A stretch of DNA of 8,002 nt from Planctomycetia bacterium (GCA_005801395.1 SYDV01000084.1:1-8002); one strand, 5' to 3'. Shown: positions 1 to 7,729, counted from the stretch's first letter. Made by a program: numbers and translations. The notes: generated by a model from the letters alone, not told the origin.

Positions 1-615
1 GTGTTGTTCGCCCGTCAGTGTCGCAACCGCTATCGCATTCGGTGGACTTCCAATTGGCGTCGCCATACCACCGAGATTCGCGGCGATTGCGATGCCCAGC
101 AACAACACCACGCGCATTTGATGGTACTGACCTGAAGCAACAAAGAGCGGTCGCAGCGCCGCAATCATCATCGCAGCCGCCGCAGTATTCGACATCCACA
201 TCGATAGTGTTGCCGTGGATAGCATGACCAACGCCAATAAACGCAGGTGATGGCCACCAGACCAGGAAATGGCAAGACCAGAAATTGCCGCATCAATGCC
301 GTAATGCTGAGCTGCCACGCCCAAAGAAAATCCCCCCATGAATAATAATAAAACCGGATCTGCCATCCATCCCATCACCGACGACAAGCGGTATGTCGGA
401 GCCTCCAAACAAATAGGAATAAGCGCCAATAATAACAATGATGGCACAAATGACGGTACCGCTTCCATTAACCACAACACCAAACACAGCGCGGCAATGG
501 CAACGGCCTTTGCCTGAACTGGATCCGGAATAAACGCCAACGAACAAGCGACGAGCACCCCACCAACCAGACCAGCGGTACCAAATCGCCAAGCGCTAAA
601 TTCACTGTTGCTCAT
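1..615 (-). CDS. SLC13/DASS-family transporter, N-terminal 205 codons (cut by window edge)
   Basis: Inner-membrane secondary transporter, probably sodium-coupled, for a divalent anion such as sulfate or a dicarboxylate. The substrate cannot be read from this part. The frame is open from an ATG at 615 to base 1. Hydrophobic segments lie near residues 11-30, 37-69, 86-104, 122-157 and 166-199. Family marks are WLMEAVP at 48-54, SNT at 142-144 inside MWMSNTAAAAMM (the sodium and substrate binding hairpin motif known in this family), and GGMATPIGSPPNAIA at 182-196. Full-length members have about 450-600 residues, so over half lies outside the window. The start is uncertain: no Shine-Dalgarno precedes 615, and an in-frame ATG at 684, after an in-frame TAA, would add 23 residues (MPAAAIAKHR...), also without a ribosome site. 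I prefer 615 because the hydrophobic core follows closely. It is transcribed away from the small gene at 968-1222, so it is probably a separate unit. Confidence 0.88.
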   Translation of the reverse strand, partial: MSNSEFSAWRFGTAGLVGGVLVACSLAFIPDPVQAKAVAIAALCLVLWLMEAVPSFVPSLLLLALIPICLEAPTYRLSSVMGWMADPVLLLFMGGFSLGVAAQHYGIDAAISGLAISWSGGHHLRLLALVMLSTATLSMWMSNTAAAAMMIAALRPLFVASGQYHQMRVVLLLGIAIAANLGGMATPIGSPPNAIAVATLTGEQH

Positions 616-881
616 GCGTTGAGATACTGACAAGCATAAGCGGGGCGAAAAGGGTCGATGTTTAGCAATTGCGGCAGCAGGCATGAGGGATGCGAATGGT
701 TACCGGCTTACAATATCCCAAGACACTCGTTCTTTAACGATCAGGCACTAGGTGGTTTCGCCGTTTTTCCGAATGACGAGTTGGACGGAATCGTCCAAAC
801 GCAGATACCTAGCTGGACTTTGGCGTCCACGTTTGATTTATTTATTGTTATTACACACCGAATATCGCTGCTCTTCACAAA

Positions 882-891
882 ATTGCGCAAT
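882..891. promoter_or_regulatory. Palindrome ATTGCGCAAT, possible operator
   Basis: This is a perfect 10-base palindrome placed just upstream of, and abutting, the expected -35 position of the promoter whose -10 is at 915-920. That is a usual site for a repressor or activator dimer. Only symmetry and position support it, and no regulator is encoded nearby. Confidence 0.25.
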
Positions 892-911
892 AAAACATTT
901 GGCATCACCTG

Positions 912-920
912 TGCTATCAT
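912..920 (+). promoter_or_regulatory. Extended -10 promoter element for the small gene
   Basis: TGC-TATCAT at 912-920 fits the extended -10 pattern TGnTATnnT, with TATCAT matching TATAAT at five of six positions. The -35 position (about 892-897, AAAACA) is poor, as is common for extended -10 promoters. An AT-rich tract lies upstream. Transcription would start near 926-928, giving an untranslated leader of about 40 bases before the ATG at 968. Confidence 0.45.
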
Positions 921-953
921 GATGAACAACTCAAACCCATCGTGATCCCATGA

Positions 954-958
954 AAGGA
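954..958 (+). promoter_or_regulatory. Shine-Dalgarno AAGGA that sets the start of the small gene
   Basis: AAGGA ends nine bases before the ATG at 968. The earlier in-frame ATG at 950 has no ribosome site before it and itself overlaps the leader of this site, so 968 is the better start. Confidence 0.6.
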
Positions 959-967
959 ACTACGATT

Positions 968-1222
968 ATGCCTTGGTGCAGAATTACCATTACCTACGGA
1001 CCAACCGGTTACACGCAAAATTATAAACGACTACTCGCGGTTCACAGTCATCCCTTATCGCAACAGTTTACGACCGATGCGTTAGCCGACTCGCTCCAAC
1101 GAGTTAATGCCAACTTGCCTCGTGGACACGTCCCCAATCCGGTAACTCAGAATTTATTAGGGATCCTAAATCAGGGCGATCAAATTGCCGTGGATCCTGG
1201 CCAGAATTACCGAGTCATTTAA
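968..1222 (+). CDS. Unrecognised 84-residue protein
   Basis: I do not recognise this protein. It begins MPWCRITITYGPTG, has one cysteine (C4), no signal peptide and no membrane segment, and looks like a small soluble protein. Residues 1-12 suggest a beta strand, 37-49 (DALADSLQRVNAN) an amphipathic helix, and 62-78 (NLLGILNQGDQIAVDPG) a helix then a strand. That it is a real gene is supported by its surroundings: an extended -10 element, an AAGGA ribosome site at good distance, and a hairpin plus T-run terminator ten bases after the TAA. Starting at the in-frame ATG at 950 would give 90 residues but without a ribosome site. It stands alone as a single-gene unit, convergent with addBA and divergent from the transporter, so context gives no function. 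Confidence 0.65.
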   Translation: MPWCRITITYGPTGYTQNYKRLLAVHSHPLSQQFTTDALADSLQRVNANLPRGHVPNPVTQNLLGILNQGDQIAVDPGQNYRVI

Positions 1223-1231
1223 TTGCGTTAG

Positions 1232-1278
1232 TAACCGTAATTGCTGTCTCAATACTGGGCGCAATTACGGTTATTTTT
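1232..1278 (+). terminator. Rho-independent terminator of the small gene
   Basis: A perfect 13-bp stem (1232-1244 TAACCGTAATTGC with 1261-1273 GCAATTACGGTTA) encloses a 16-base loop and is followed at once by TTTTT at 1274-1278. The minus strand has no T-run after the stem, so it should act on the small gene's transcript only. The loop is longer than usual. Confidence 0.7.
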
Positions 1279-1285
1279 AGAAAAC

Positions 1286-1407
1286 CATTAACAGAGAAGA
1301 TCGGACAAACCGGGTGAGGCAAAAAGATTTAGCCGCCACATTCCCAGAAAAAACGAACCGGCTCTACCTGAAATCTCACTCTAATTCGCCGGTCTTCTCG
1401 GTTAATG
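1286..1407. repeat. 19-bp imperfect inverted repeat bracketing the convergent gap
   Basis: Arms 1286-1304 and 1389-1407 pair at 17 of 19 positions, with one further G-T wobble and one A-G mismatch. They enclose 84 bases. The right arm ends seven bases beyond the addA stop codon. The inner part can fold too: GTGAG at 1314-1318 pairs with CTCAC at 1375-1379. It could be a long folded 3' end of the addBA message, a small transposon-derived element of about 122 bp, or an independent small RNA. No target-site duplication is evident. Confidence 0.5.
1348..1394 (-). terminator. Possible rho-independent terminator of the addBA operon
   Basis: Read on the minus strand, GACCGGC (1394-1388) can pair with GCCGGTT (1362-1356) as a 7-bp GC-rich stem with one G-T pair. 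After two bases it is followed by six T (1353-1348). It lies 20 bases past the addA stop. The 25-base loop is long, and the left arm overlaps the arm of the 1286-1407 inverted repeat, so the two folds exclude each other. Confidence 0.4.
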
Positions 1408-1413
1408 CCGACA

Positions 1414-4400
1414 TTAAAATTCCACTGCCTTGATATGGCCACGCTCTACATCCACTAATGCCATGGACACCAATGGTCCATCAAGATAAGGGGTAATGAG
1501 GCGTGCATATAAACGCATTTGTTCGCTACTGCTCGACTCATTCGCTGCTTCGCCGGTTTTCCAATCGTAGAGGTGCCAAGCGCCTTCGTTGTCTTGTAAA
1601 AGCACATCGCAAATCCCTTGAATAATCTGGCCATTTTGTTCGCCGATGACCGGTTGCTCAACTAAACAATTTTTTGCGCTCCAATAGCCAGGGATTAAAT
1701 CTGTCTGGGATAATTTCTTGAGTAAATTTTCATACCGCGCTGTGGATATGTGCGGAATGAAGCTGCTTAAACGCTGTGTGGATTGATCACGCGTCATTCC
1801 AGGACCATATTCGGCGAGCAAGGCGTGGACGGCAATTCCTAATTCAGTAGCGACTTGGCGCGTTAGGCTATTCGCCACCTGTGATGGCGACGCTTCATGA
1901 GTCGATGACGTTATGGCCAATGCCGTCACCGAGCTGACAGGCTGTTCTAAGTCGAGATCGAAACGTAAAGGTGATAACGGAATGCTATGGTTGTCATGAT
2001 TTGCGACACGCACTAACGGTTGCTTCATTTCCAAAACCACATCCTGCCAATTCAGATGCACGCCTTCCAGCCAATCGGCAGGACAGCGCGCGCTGCCATC
2101 ACGATTCGGGCCGCTAACATTCGCAGACGCAGGAATAATAACATGGAGTTGTTCCTGAGCCCGCGTGCAAGCAACGTAAAATAAACGAGCCTCTTCGGCT
2201 TGTGCTTTTATACGCTGCTGATCAGCCACTATTCCTGCCTTCTGGCTGATAACGTCGTCTTTATCGGAGTCTCCTGGGTGACAGGCGAGGTGTAATCCAT
2301 TTTCATCCGCCAATGCCAAGGCTCTTTCGGTAAAATCGCGTTTTTGAAAAGGACGATGTTGATCCGGCAAAAATACGACTGGCCATTCTAGTCCTTTTGC
2401 TTGATGGATGGTCATTATACGAACGCCACGGCTACCAAGTTGCTCCCCTGCGGCTTCTTCACCATCAACCGCTAATCGCCGACGTTCGGCCAAGCGGGCA
2501 ATAAATGCGTGGGCATCTAATGCCACGCCCGCGCCGTCTTCTTCTTCTGCCAAGCGCACTAAATTTGCTACCCGACGTCGTGCCAAAGGTAATGCCGCAT
2601 AACGCCGGGTTAATACTTCATCGGTCATCAGCATACGCATGGCGGATGCCACGCCTTCACTATCTAATAATTTCCGTACGCATGCCACAACCACACCTAA
2701 CATCGTTTTTTGTTGTGCTAATGCCCAGCCGTCATTCGGTGCTAATGTGAGACAGTCAACCATGACGGTACGGTCTGCGTTATCTTCGACTCCCCAGGGA
2801 CCGCCCAGGGCAATCGCCAAAGCGCGACGATCGTGCGGATTAATGCCTAAGCGTAGAATCGCCTCAACATCGTAGCATTCCTGCGAATCGTATAAACCAC
2901 CTGGGAAATCCGTGTCGTAAGCGATACCGGCACGTTCCAAGGTTTGCGCATACAAACGCATGCGTGAACGCGTGCGCAGTAAAATAGCGTGGTCCTCTGC
3001 CTTACGTCCAGCGCGAATTGATTCTTGAATTAATGCAGCGATGTGACGTGCTTGTATTTCACTTGCGGCGATGGCGTTCGCTTTGATCTCAACCTCAGCG
3101 CCATCTTCAGTTGCCGATATGCGCCAACCATGTAATGCCCCGGCGCGTCCTTTAAAAGATTCAGCTGAGCGTCCCGCTGTAATCGCCTCGGGACGAAATT
3201 CATCCTGCAAAGCATCTTGCGCAAAAACCTCTACCACTTGACGCAATAAATCCGGATGGCTCCGGAAATTCTCGGCCAATACCGCAGCGATTCCACCGCG
3301 GTGCTCCATGTCAGATTCCCAACGTTTAAAGATCGCCGGCTCAGCATGACGGAAACCATAAATACTTTGACGATGATCGCCGACCACAAACACACAGGCG
3401 GATTTATTTCCTCCTCCTAATTGCAAGGCTTCAATTAAGCGACCTTGTAAACGATTCAGATCCTGCGCTTCATCCAGCAACACATGACGATAACGTTGCC
3501 CTAAGCGACGCTGAACACTGGGTAATTGCAATAACGTTAATGCTTGAGCTTCGAGCGTTGCGAATCCCGTAATATGCGCTTGGTCGGCACAGGTGCCTAA
3601 ATGCTGTAACCATAATCCCGCCAATCTGGCAAAGGCTTCAGCACGCGAAAATAATTCCGCTTCGCTCTTCGCATCAAATCCGGCTAAGCCACTTAAACTG
3701 GCAAATTGTATGCGTTCTGTCGTTGATGCGCGACTCGTTCCTTTGCGTTGATTGGGAAAATCGAGCAGATCTTGAATCGTGCCAATGACTTCTTTGATGG
3801 CATCGTCGCGCACTCCACTCAACGATAAATTGGCTAATCGTCCTAACCAAGCGCAACGTTTATCGCTGTCCGTCGGAGCCGCGCTCGGCTCAGCGCGAAC
3901 GTTTTCTAATACTTTTCCTTTGGCAGGTAATGCCTGGGCATCGGCGATTGCATCAGCCAAGGCCAACAACATGGGCGCGCGTTTTTCGCACACCAACGCC
4001 ACCGCATCACCCGCCAACGCGGATAATTGTTGCTGCGGCAGGGCCGCCGCTTGATCACCTAATCGTTGCACTAATTGCTGGACCGTATGAACGCCGTAAG
4101 CGTCAACCACGCGAACTAAATCGCTGTTGGACAACGATAATTCCGCATTGCACAACGCTTGCCACGCTTGCTCGCGAACTTGTTCCCAGGCTAATGATTC
4201 CGGTGGATGCACCTCTGGGTCACGACCTAATAATGCCGCGTGTTCAGCCACCCATTGCAAACATAAAGCATCAACGGTCGCAATCGGCGCACTCGGCAAG
4301 GTTCGTAAACAAGCGCGTAAATGGTCCCGCTGCGCCGATGACAAATCACGTTCAATAATTCCTTCACCAGCTTCAACCTGCGGGAAACGCCCCATTTTTA

Positions 4401-4653
4401 CCACGAGTCGCAGCGTGCGTTCAATGCGCGCACGTAAATTAGCCGCTGACTCACGAGTAAACGACACCGCCAAAATACGTTCCGGTAAAAGTGGTTCAGC
4501 TTCTGTTGCGCTCAACAAACATGCGACATAACGGACAGCCATCACCGCCGTTTTTCCCGCGCCAGCACCAGCGGCAGCAACAACCGGACGATTAACTAAA
4601 AATGCTGCACGCTGTTGTTCGGCGGTAAATCGACGCCACGCGGGATCGCTCAT
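1414..4653 (-). CDS. addA: AddA-type helicase-nuclease subunit (UvrD/RecB-like helicase with C-terminal PD-(D/E)XK nuclease)
   Basis: The 1079-residue motor and nuclease subunit of a double-strand-break resection enzyme. It unwinds DNA 3' to 5' using ATP and cuts the 3' strand. Superfamily 1A motifs run in order: FTAEQQRAA near 9-17, Walker A AGAGAGKT at 28-35 (K34), motif Ia LAVSFTRESAANLRARI at 61-77, IATVDALC at 124-131, Walker B LLDEAQD at 392-398, motif III GDHRQSIYGFR at 425-435, motif IV ENFRSHPDLL at 461-470, motif V VRIMTIHQAKGLEWPVVFL at 744-762, and motif VI EEARLFYVACTRA at 820-832. The nuclease domain has H943, D1016 (GICDVLL), D1030 and K1032 (YDWKTG), and Q1045 with Y1049. These match the H, D, D-x-K and QxxxY residues of RecB/AddA nucleases, so it looks active. 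Length is slightly below typical AddA (about 1150-1240). The start overlaps the addB stop as ATGA behind a strong GAGGAGG. RecB is the alternative name, but the addB partner and its own nuclease favour AddA. Confidence 0.92.
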   Translation of the reverse strand: MSDPAWRRFTAEQQRAAFLVNRPVVAAAGAGAGKTAVMAVRYVACLLSATEAEPLLPERILAVSFTRESAANLRARIERTLRLVVKMGRFPQVEAGEGIIERDLSSAQRDHLRACLRTLPSAPIATVDALCLQWVAEHAALLGRDPEVHPPESLAWEQVREQAWQALCNAELSLSNSDLVRVVDAYGVHTVQQLVQRLGDQAAALPQQQLSALAGDAVALVCEKRAPMLLALADAIADAQALPAKGKVLENVRAEPSAAPTDSDKRCAWLGRLANLSLSGVRDDAIKEVIGTIQDLLDFPNQRKGTSRASTTERIQFASLSGLAGFDAKSEAELFSRAEAFARLAGLWLQHLGTCADQAHITGFATLEAQALTLLQLPSVQRRLGQRYRHVLLDEAQDLNRLQGRLIEALQLGGGNKSACVFVVGDHRQSIYGFRHAEPAIFKRWESDMEHRGGIAAVLAENFRSHPDLLRQVVEVFAQDALQDEFRPEAITAGRSAESFKGRAGALHGWRISATEDGAEVEIKANAIAASEIQARHIAALIQESIRAGRKAEDHAILLRTRSRMRLYAQTLERAGIAYDTDFPGGLYDSQECYDVEAILRLGINPHDRRALAIALGGPWGVEDNADRTVMVDCLTLAPNDGWALAQQKTMLGVVVACVRKLLDSEGVASAMRMLMTDEVLTRRYAALPLARRRVANLVRLAEEEDGAGVALDAHAFIARLAERRRLAVDGEEAAGEQLGSRGVRIMTIHQAKGLEWPVVFLPDQHRPFQKRDFTERALALADENGLHLACHPGDSDKDDVISQKAGIVADQQRIKAQAEEARLFYVACTRAQEQLHVIIPASANVSGPNRDGSARCPADWLEGVHLNWQDVVLEMKQPLVRVANHDNHSIPLSPLRFDLDLEQPVSSVTALAITSSTHEASPSQVANSLTRQVATELGIAVHALLAEYGPGMTRDQSTQRLSSFIPHISTARYENLLKKLSQTDLIPGYWSAKNCLVEQPVIGEQNGQIIQGICDVLLQDNEGAWHLYDWKTGEAANESSSSEQMRLYARLITPYLDGPLVSMALVDVERGHIKAVEF

Positions 4654-7421
4654 GACGCCTCCTCGCCGGTGTGTAAACGCTGTTCATCCAGCCGCGCAAT
4701 TGGCGCATAATCATGGGCGCTGCGTCCATCCGGATCGGCGTGCGTTATACCTGATGCCAATTCAGCTAAACAACGACCCAACTCTGCGGTTACGTTTTCG
4801 ACTTCGGCAAGGTCTTGTCCTGCTTTATTTGGTTTTTTCCCATCAGGAGTTGGAATGGTTCCCCAACCGGCGCGCGCACCCGCACGAAGCGATAAATAAT
4901 AGGCGCCGGACACCGACCATTGCTGAACCGCAGCGGCTAATAAATACCCCAATAACTGTCCATCTGTTCCCTGGGTAAGTTGATCCGCTTGTGCGGAAAT
5001 CGCCCCACGCTTGTAATCGATAAGACGAACCGTTCCATCTGGCAGATGATCGACTCGATCAATATAACCGCGCAAGGACAGTGTTTCGTGTTCTGGAATG
5101 GAAATCGGGACCGTTACTTTCACTTCTGCCTGGCATTTATCCGCTTCGGCCACGGTTTGAGCCTCTGTCGTCATCACCTCTAAAATGCGCGCCGCCAAAC
5201 GGCGACGTTCCGCTTGCTTTAATAAATCATCGCACGTGACCACCCAATCGTGTAATAATCGTGGCAACACTTGCGCCCAAGCGCTCGGTGGTTGCTTAGC
5301 CAATTCGGCTAAGAGATCGTGCAATTCATTTCCCTCTTCCATCACATCACGATCAACCAATGGTTGAGACAGACATAAATGGTCACACACCAGAGAAAAA
5401 CTATCGCGGAACACGGCGCTCAAACCCGAGGCCTTCAGGCCCCATTGGCTTGGTGACATCGCTGGCACACGAAACGTAAATTTCGGATTATTTGGAGTTA
5501 CCGACCACAACGCACGTTCGTGCGGGCCTTGCGCATCATGTATTCCGAGCGGAGCCCCAGGCACGGCCTCTTCAGCAGCGCCCGCACGTAAGGTTTCTAA
5601 TTCCCAACCAACTTGTTCACAAATACTTCCCAACCACGGATTCGGCTCGCGATCAGCGCATGGTATTCCACAGACGACGCGTTCGGTGGCACGGGCAATG
5701 ACGGCTAAAAATGCCGCTGTTTCGCCACCGACGCGACCACTTTCATCGTAAAGATCACGCGCCAATAATGAGCTTAATAATTTACGTTCATCCAAGGGGA
5801 AAAGCGCTCCGCCTTTTGCCTGACTTGGCCATAATCCATGTTCTAAATCATGGATTAATACCACGCGACGCGGAACCGTACGACCACGCACGGCGTCGGT
5901 GATCACTAAGCCTTGTGGACCGCCATCACGCTCAACGCTCACACGCGATACCTGCAATAATTCGTCCACGTCTTCTGCACTGATGGGATGCAGCGCATGT
6001 AATTCCTGCAAGGTCCGCAGCACACCACTGCCACCATCCCCAATATCCAAGGCGGTGCATAATAACTGCAATCGTTGCCACCACGTGCCCTCGCAGACTA
6101 AACGTTTTTCCCACGCTTGTAACCACGAACGGGTTGCCGTTAACCACGGCCTCGTTTTCGATTGCGGTTCTTGCCAACCCCAACTTCCGCTAATCCCTGT
6201 CTCTATTAGTGTATCAATGCGTTTAAATCCTTCACTCAAAGGCGCGCGTGCCCATGGACCAATAAGATCGGATAAACACACCAGTGGCGGATCATTCAGC
6301 GATAAGCGTTCGACTAAGGATAAAAAATGCCCCCAGGTCGGCGCACGACACCAAGCTACCAGCGCTGCAAAAACGCCTCCGGCAGTGGTACTTAAAAATG
6401 GCACCTGAAATGAGCCGCTAACGGGCACTTCTGCCGCAATCAACGCGTCAGCCAATGCTAATGCGGAAGCGTCCGCTAAACGCACCACCACCATCGCCTG
6501 TGTGGGAGCTACCTGATTCTTCCGCAGCCAACTAGCAATGGCGCGGCCCGCATGCGTTGGATCACGATAGCGATAATAACTGAGCGCCGATGAAGGGATG
6601 ACGCGAGAATCATCTAAAATTCCGCTTAACACCGCTTTAACGTCAGCTGATTGCGGAGCCGTGGCCACGATCTGGCTCAATCGTTCTTCCATCGCGTCTG
6701 GCATAGCCATACGCAAACGATCTGCGAGCGAGGCGCCAAGACCTAAACGTGCATCATCGACTGCGGCGATAATTAATTCACGACCCGCACCAATTGCTTT
6801 CAGCAGGCTTAATTCAGCAGGTGAGAACATCTGGAAATCGTCAATATATATGGCTGTCTTTTTTGGCATGGATGCCTGAGCAGCAATTGCACGCAACCGC
6901 GCGCCCGGCAAGGCTACGTTATGTTTTTTCGCCACGGCGGTGAGATGTGCCAACGCCGCAATAACATCCTGCCAGTGAGCCACCACGGCTTGATCCCCGC
7001 GTTCACGCAGTGACCGCTCGACCATCGCAAAATCGGCATCGGTAATTCCATGCGCATCCAAGCGTAAACAGAGATCCGCTAATTCATGACCCGTTGCCCG
7101 ATAGGCCCCTAGAGTTGACCAAGTACTGCGCAATTTCGTCGTTGCATAGTCACGCAAGACATGTGTAGCCCAACTTAATGAACAAGGCGCAGGCAACGAT
7201 TCTGCACCAGCCGCACATTGTTCGCACAAATCATGAAACGACCACACGGGTGGCAAAATACCGGATCCACCCCAAGTATAGATTTGCCGAACTAAATCAG
7301 CTGGCATACCCGCCGTAGGTCGCACCAAAATGGCAGCGCCCAATGGCTCCGCACGTAATCGTTGCCATAAACGCCACGATTTTCCGCTTTGATGTGGTCC
7401 CGTGATCAGCGTGACGGACAT
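4650..7421 (-). CDS. addB: AddB-type helicase-nuclease subunit without iron-sulfur cysteines
   Basis: The 923-residue partner of AddA. In AddAB this subunit has a helicase-like fold used for DNA and Chi binding rather than unwinding, and a C-terminal nuclease that cuts the 5' strand. Walker A GPHQSGKS is at 8-15, a Walker B-like IYIDDFQMFSPAE at 191-203, and the AddB/RecC-like block VLIHDLEHGLWP at 521-532. The nuclease keeps H701 (GNELHDLL), E766, D788 (GYIDRVD), D802 and K804 (LIDYKRG), and Q822 with Y826, so it looks catalytic. In classical AddB a CPF before the nuclease and a terminal C-x2-C-x5-C bind a 4Fe-4S cluster. Here the same places read AVF (669-671) and R900-x2-H903-x5-A909. The protein is shorter than B. 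subtilis AddB (about 1160). The ATG at 7421 is the first possible start: an in-frame TGA lies six codons upstream at 7439-7437. No clear Shine-Dalgarno precedes it. Annotation pipelines may call it simply a PD-(D/E)XK nuclease family protein. Confidence 0.85.
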   Translation of the reverse strand: MSVTLITGPHQSGKSWRLWQRLRAEPLGAAILVRPTAGMPADLVRQIYTWGGSGILPPVWSFHDLCEQCAAGAESLPAPCSLSWATHVLRDYATTKLRSTWSTLGAYRATGHELADLCLRLDAHGITDADFAMVERSLRERGDQAVVAHWQDVIAALAHLTAVAKKHNVALPGARLRAIAAQASMPKKTAIYIDDFQMFSPAELSLLKAIGAGRELIIAAVDDARLGLGASLADRLRMAMPDAMEERLSQIVATAPQSADVKAVLSGILDDSRVIPSSALSYYRYRDPTHAGRAIASWLRKNQVAPTQAMVVVRLADASALALADALIAAEVPVSGSFQVPFLSTTAGGVFAALVAWCRAPTWGHFLSLVERLSLNDPPLVCLSDLIGPWARAPLSEGFKRIDTLIETGISGSWGWQEPQSKTRPWLTATRSWLQAWEKRLVCEGTWWQRLQLLCTALDIGDGGSGVLRTLQELHALHPISAEDVDELLQVSRVSVERDGGPQGLVITDAVRGRTVPRRVVLIHDLEHGLWPSQAKGGALFPLDERKLLSSLLARDLYDESGRVGGETAAFLAVIARATERVVCGIPCADREPNPWLGSICEQVGWELETLRAGAAEEAVPGAPLGIHDAQGPHERALWSVTPNNPKFTFRVPAMSPSQWGLKASGLSAVFRDSFSLVCDHLCLSQPLVDRDVMEEGNELHDLLAELAKQPPSAWAQVLPRLLHDWVVTCDDLLKQAERRRLAARILEVMTTEAQTVAEADKCQAEVKVTVPISIPEHETLSLRGYIDRVDHLPDGTVRLIDYKRGAISAQADQLTQGTDGQLLGYLLAAAVQQWSVSGAYYLSLRAGARAGWGTIPTPDGKKPNKAGQDLAEVENVTAELGRCLAELASGITHADPDGRSAHDYAPIARLDEQRLHTGEEAS
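4658..4664 (-). promoter_or_regulatory. Strong Shine-Dalgarno for addA inside the end of addB
   Basis: On the minus strand GAGGAGG stands four bases before the addA ATG at 4653, within the codons for the last residues (GEEAS) of AddB. With the ATGA overlap at 4650-4653 it indicates coupled translation and near-equal amounts of the two subunits. Confidence 0.75.
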
Positions 7422-7475
7422 GATTATTTTTTGTGCTCAACACGTAACACGGTTGCTCTCCGTCGGCTGACCGTA

Positions 7476-7483
7476 TGACGTCA
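7476..7483. promoter_or_regulatory. TGACGTCA palindrome upstream of addB
   Basis: This is a perfect 8-base palindrome about 55 bases before the addB start. On the minus strand it overlaps TTGACG (7484-7479), a good -35 match, but no acceptable -10 follows at 16-18 bases. It may be an operator or promoter part, or chance. Confidence 0.2.
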
Positions 7484-7541
7484 AAGCGGTAGACAAAGTG
7501 GTACTTGGGGGAGCCCATCCCGAATTCCGAAAATCCGTCAT

Positions 7542-7580
7542 GAGGTCCGGAGGTCCGGAAGTCCGGAAGTCCGGAAGTCC
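7542..7580 (+). repeat. Octamer tandem array, left copy (CCGGARGT)
   Basis: Four head-to-tail octamers occupy 7547-7578: CCGGAGGT once, then CCGGAAGT three times, flanked by partial units at both ends. The orientation is opposite to the array at 7730-7777. Every unit carries the palindrome TCCGGA or its core CCGG. Confidence 0.85.
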
Positions 7581-7622
7581 CGCGTGTTCGTTATTTTTTA
7601 CAGAGACGAACAATTTTGTTTC

Positions 7623-7687
7623 GGCTGCAGAAAGGCTGTAGCCAATTGTACTCGGTGATCATCACTGGCCCCAGCATTTCTGCAGCC
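7623..7687. repeat. Inner inverted repeat of the palindrome (15 of 16 bp)
   Basis: GGCTGCAGAAAGGCTG at 7623-7638 pairs with CAGCATTTCTGCAGCC at 7672-7687 with one mismatch. The 33-base loop holds another odd palindrome, GTGAT-C-ATCAC at 7655-7665. Unlike the outer arms this stem is not built of octamers, so it is an independent conserved-looking symmetry and possibly the core of a mobile or structured element. Confidence 0.75.
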
Positions 7688-7729
7688 AATAAATAATCGA
7701 CCAAAATCAGAAATTAATGATCACGCGAG

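Larger units (their letters stand above)
616..967. other. Intergenic region between divergent transporter and small gene
   Basis: About 350 bases with no gene that I can support, although bases 616-684 may code for an N-terminal extension of the transporter. Open frames here (658-945 plus, 741-929 minus) lack a ribosome site and any recognisable protein pattern. Two short inverted repeats stand close together: TTGGACG at 781-787 with CGTCCAA at 792-798 (7 bp, 4-base loop), and TGGAC at 814-818 with GTCCA at 825-829. Both contain the GGAC/GTCC core, so they could be a pair of operator half-sites or small hairpins. An AT-rich tract at 831-900 leads into the small gene's promoter. No convincing promoter for the transporter was found. 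Confidence 0.5.

Noticed and set aside
293..592. 99-codon minus-strand frame inside the transporter region.
   Set aside because: It is a shadow in another frame of the transporter, whose own frame carries the SNT and GGMATPIGSPPNAIA motifs.
658..945. 95-codon plus-strand frame between the transporter and the small gene.
   Set aside because: No ribosome site and no recognisable pattern. It spans the small gene's own promoter elements and the short inverted repeats.
3930..4358. 142-codon plus-strand frame opposite addA.
   Set aside because: Antisense shadow of a gene with intact helicase motifs; proline, arginine and threonine rich without a family pattern.
1414..7421. RecBC(D) rather than AddAB.
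   Set aside because: Both proteins carry full PD-(D/E)XK nuclease residues, whereas RecC has no active nuclease. No recD-like gene is adjacent, and the addB-addA order with ATGA overlap fits AddAB.
7623..7687. Rho-independent terminator for the sulfatase.
   Set aside because: The stem is long, but no T-run follows on the minus strand (GAAACAAAATTG) or on the plus strand, and the loop is 33 bases.
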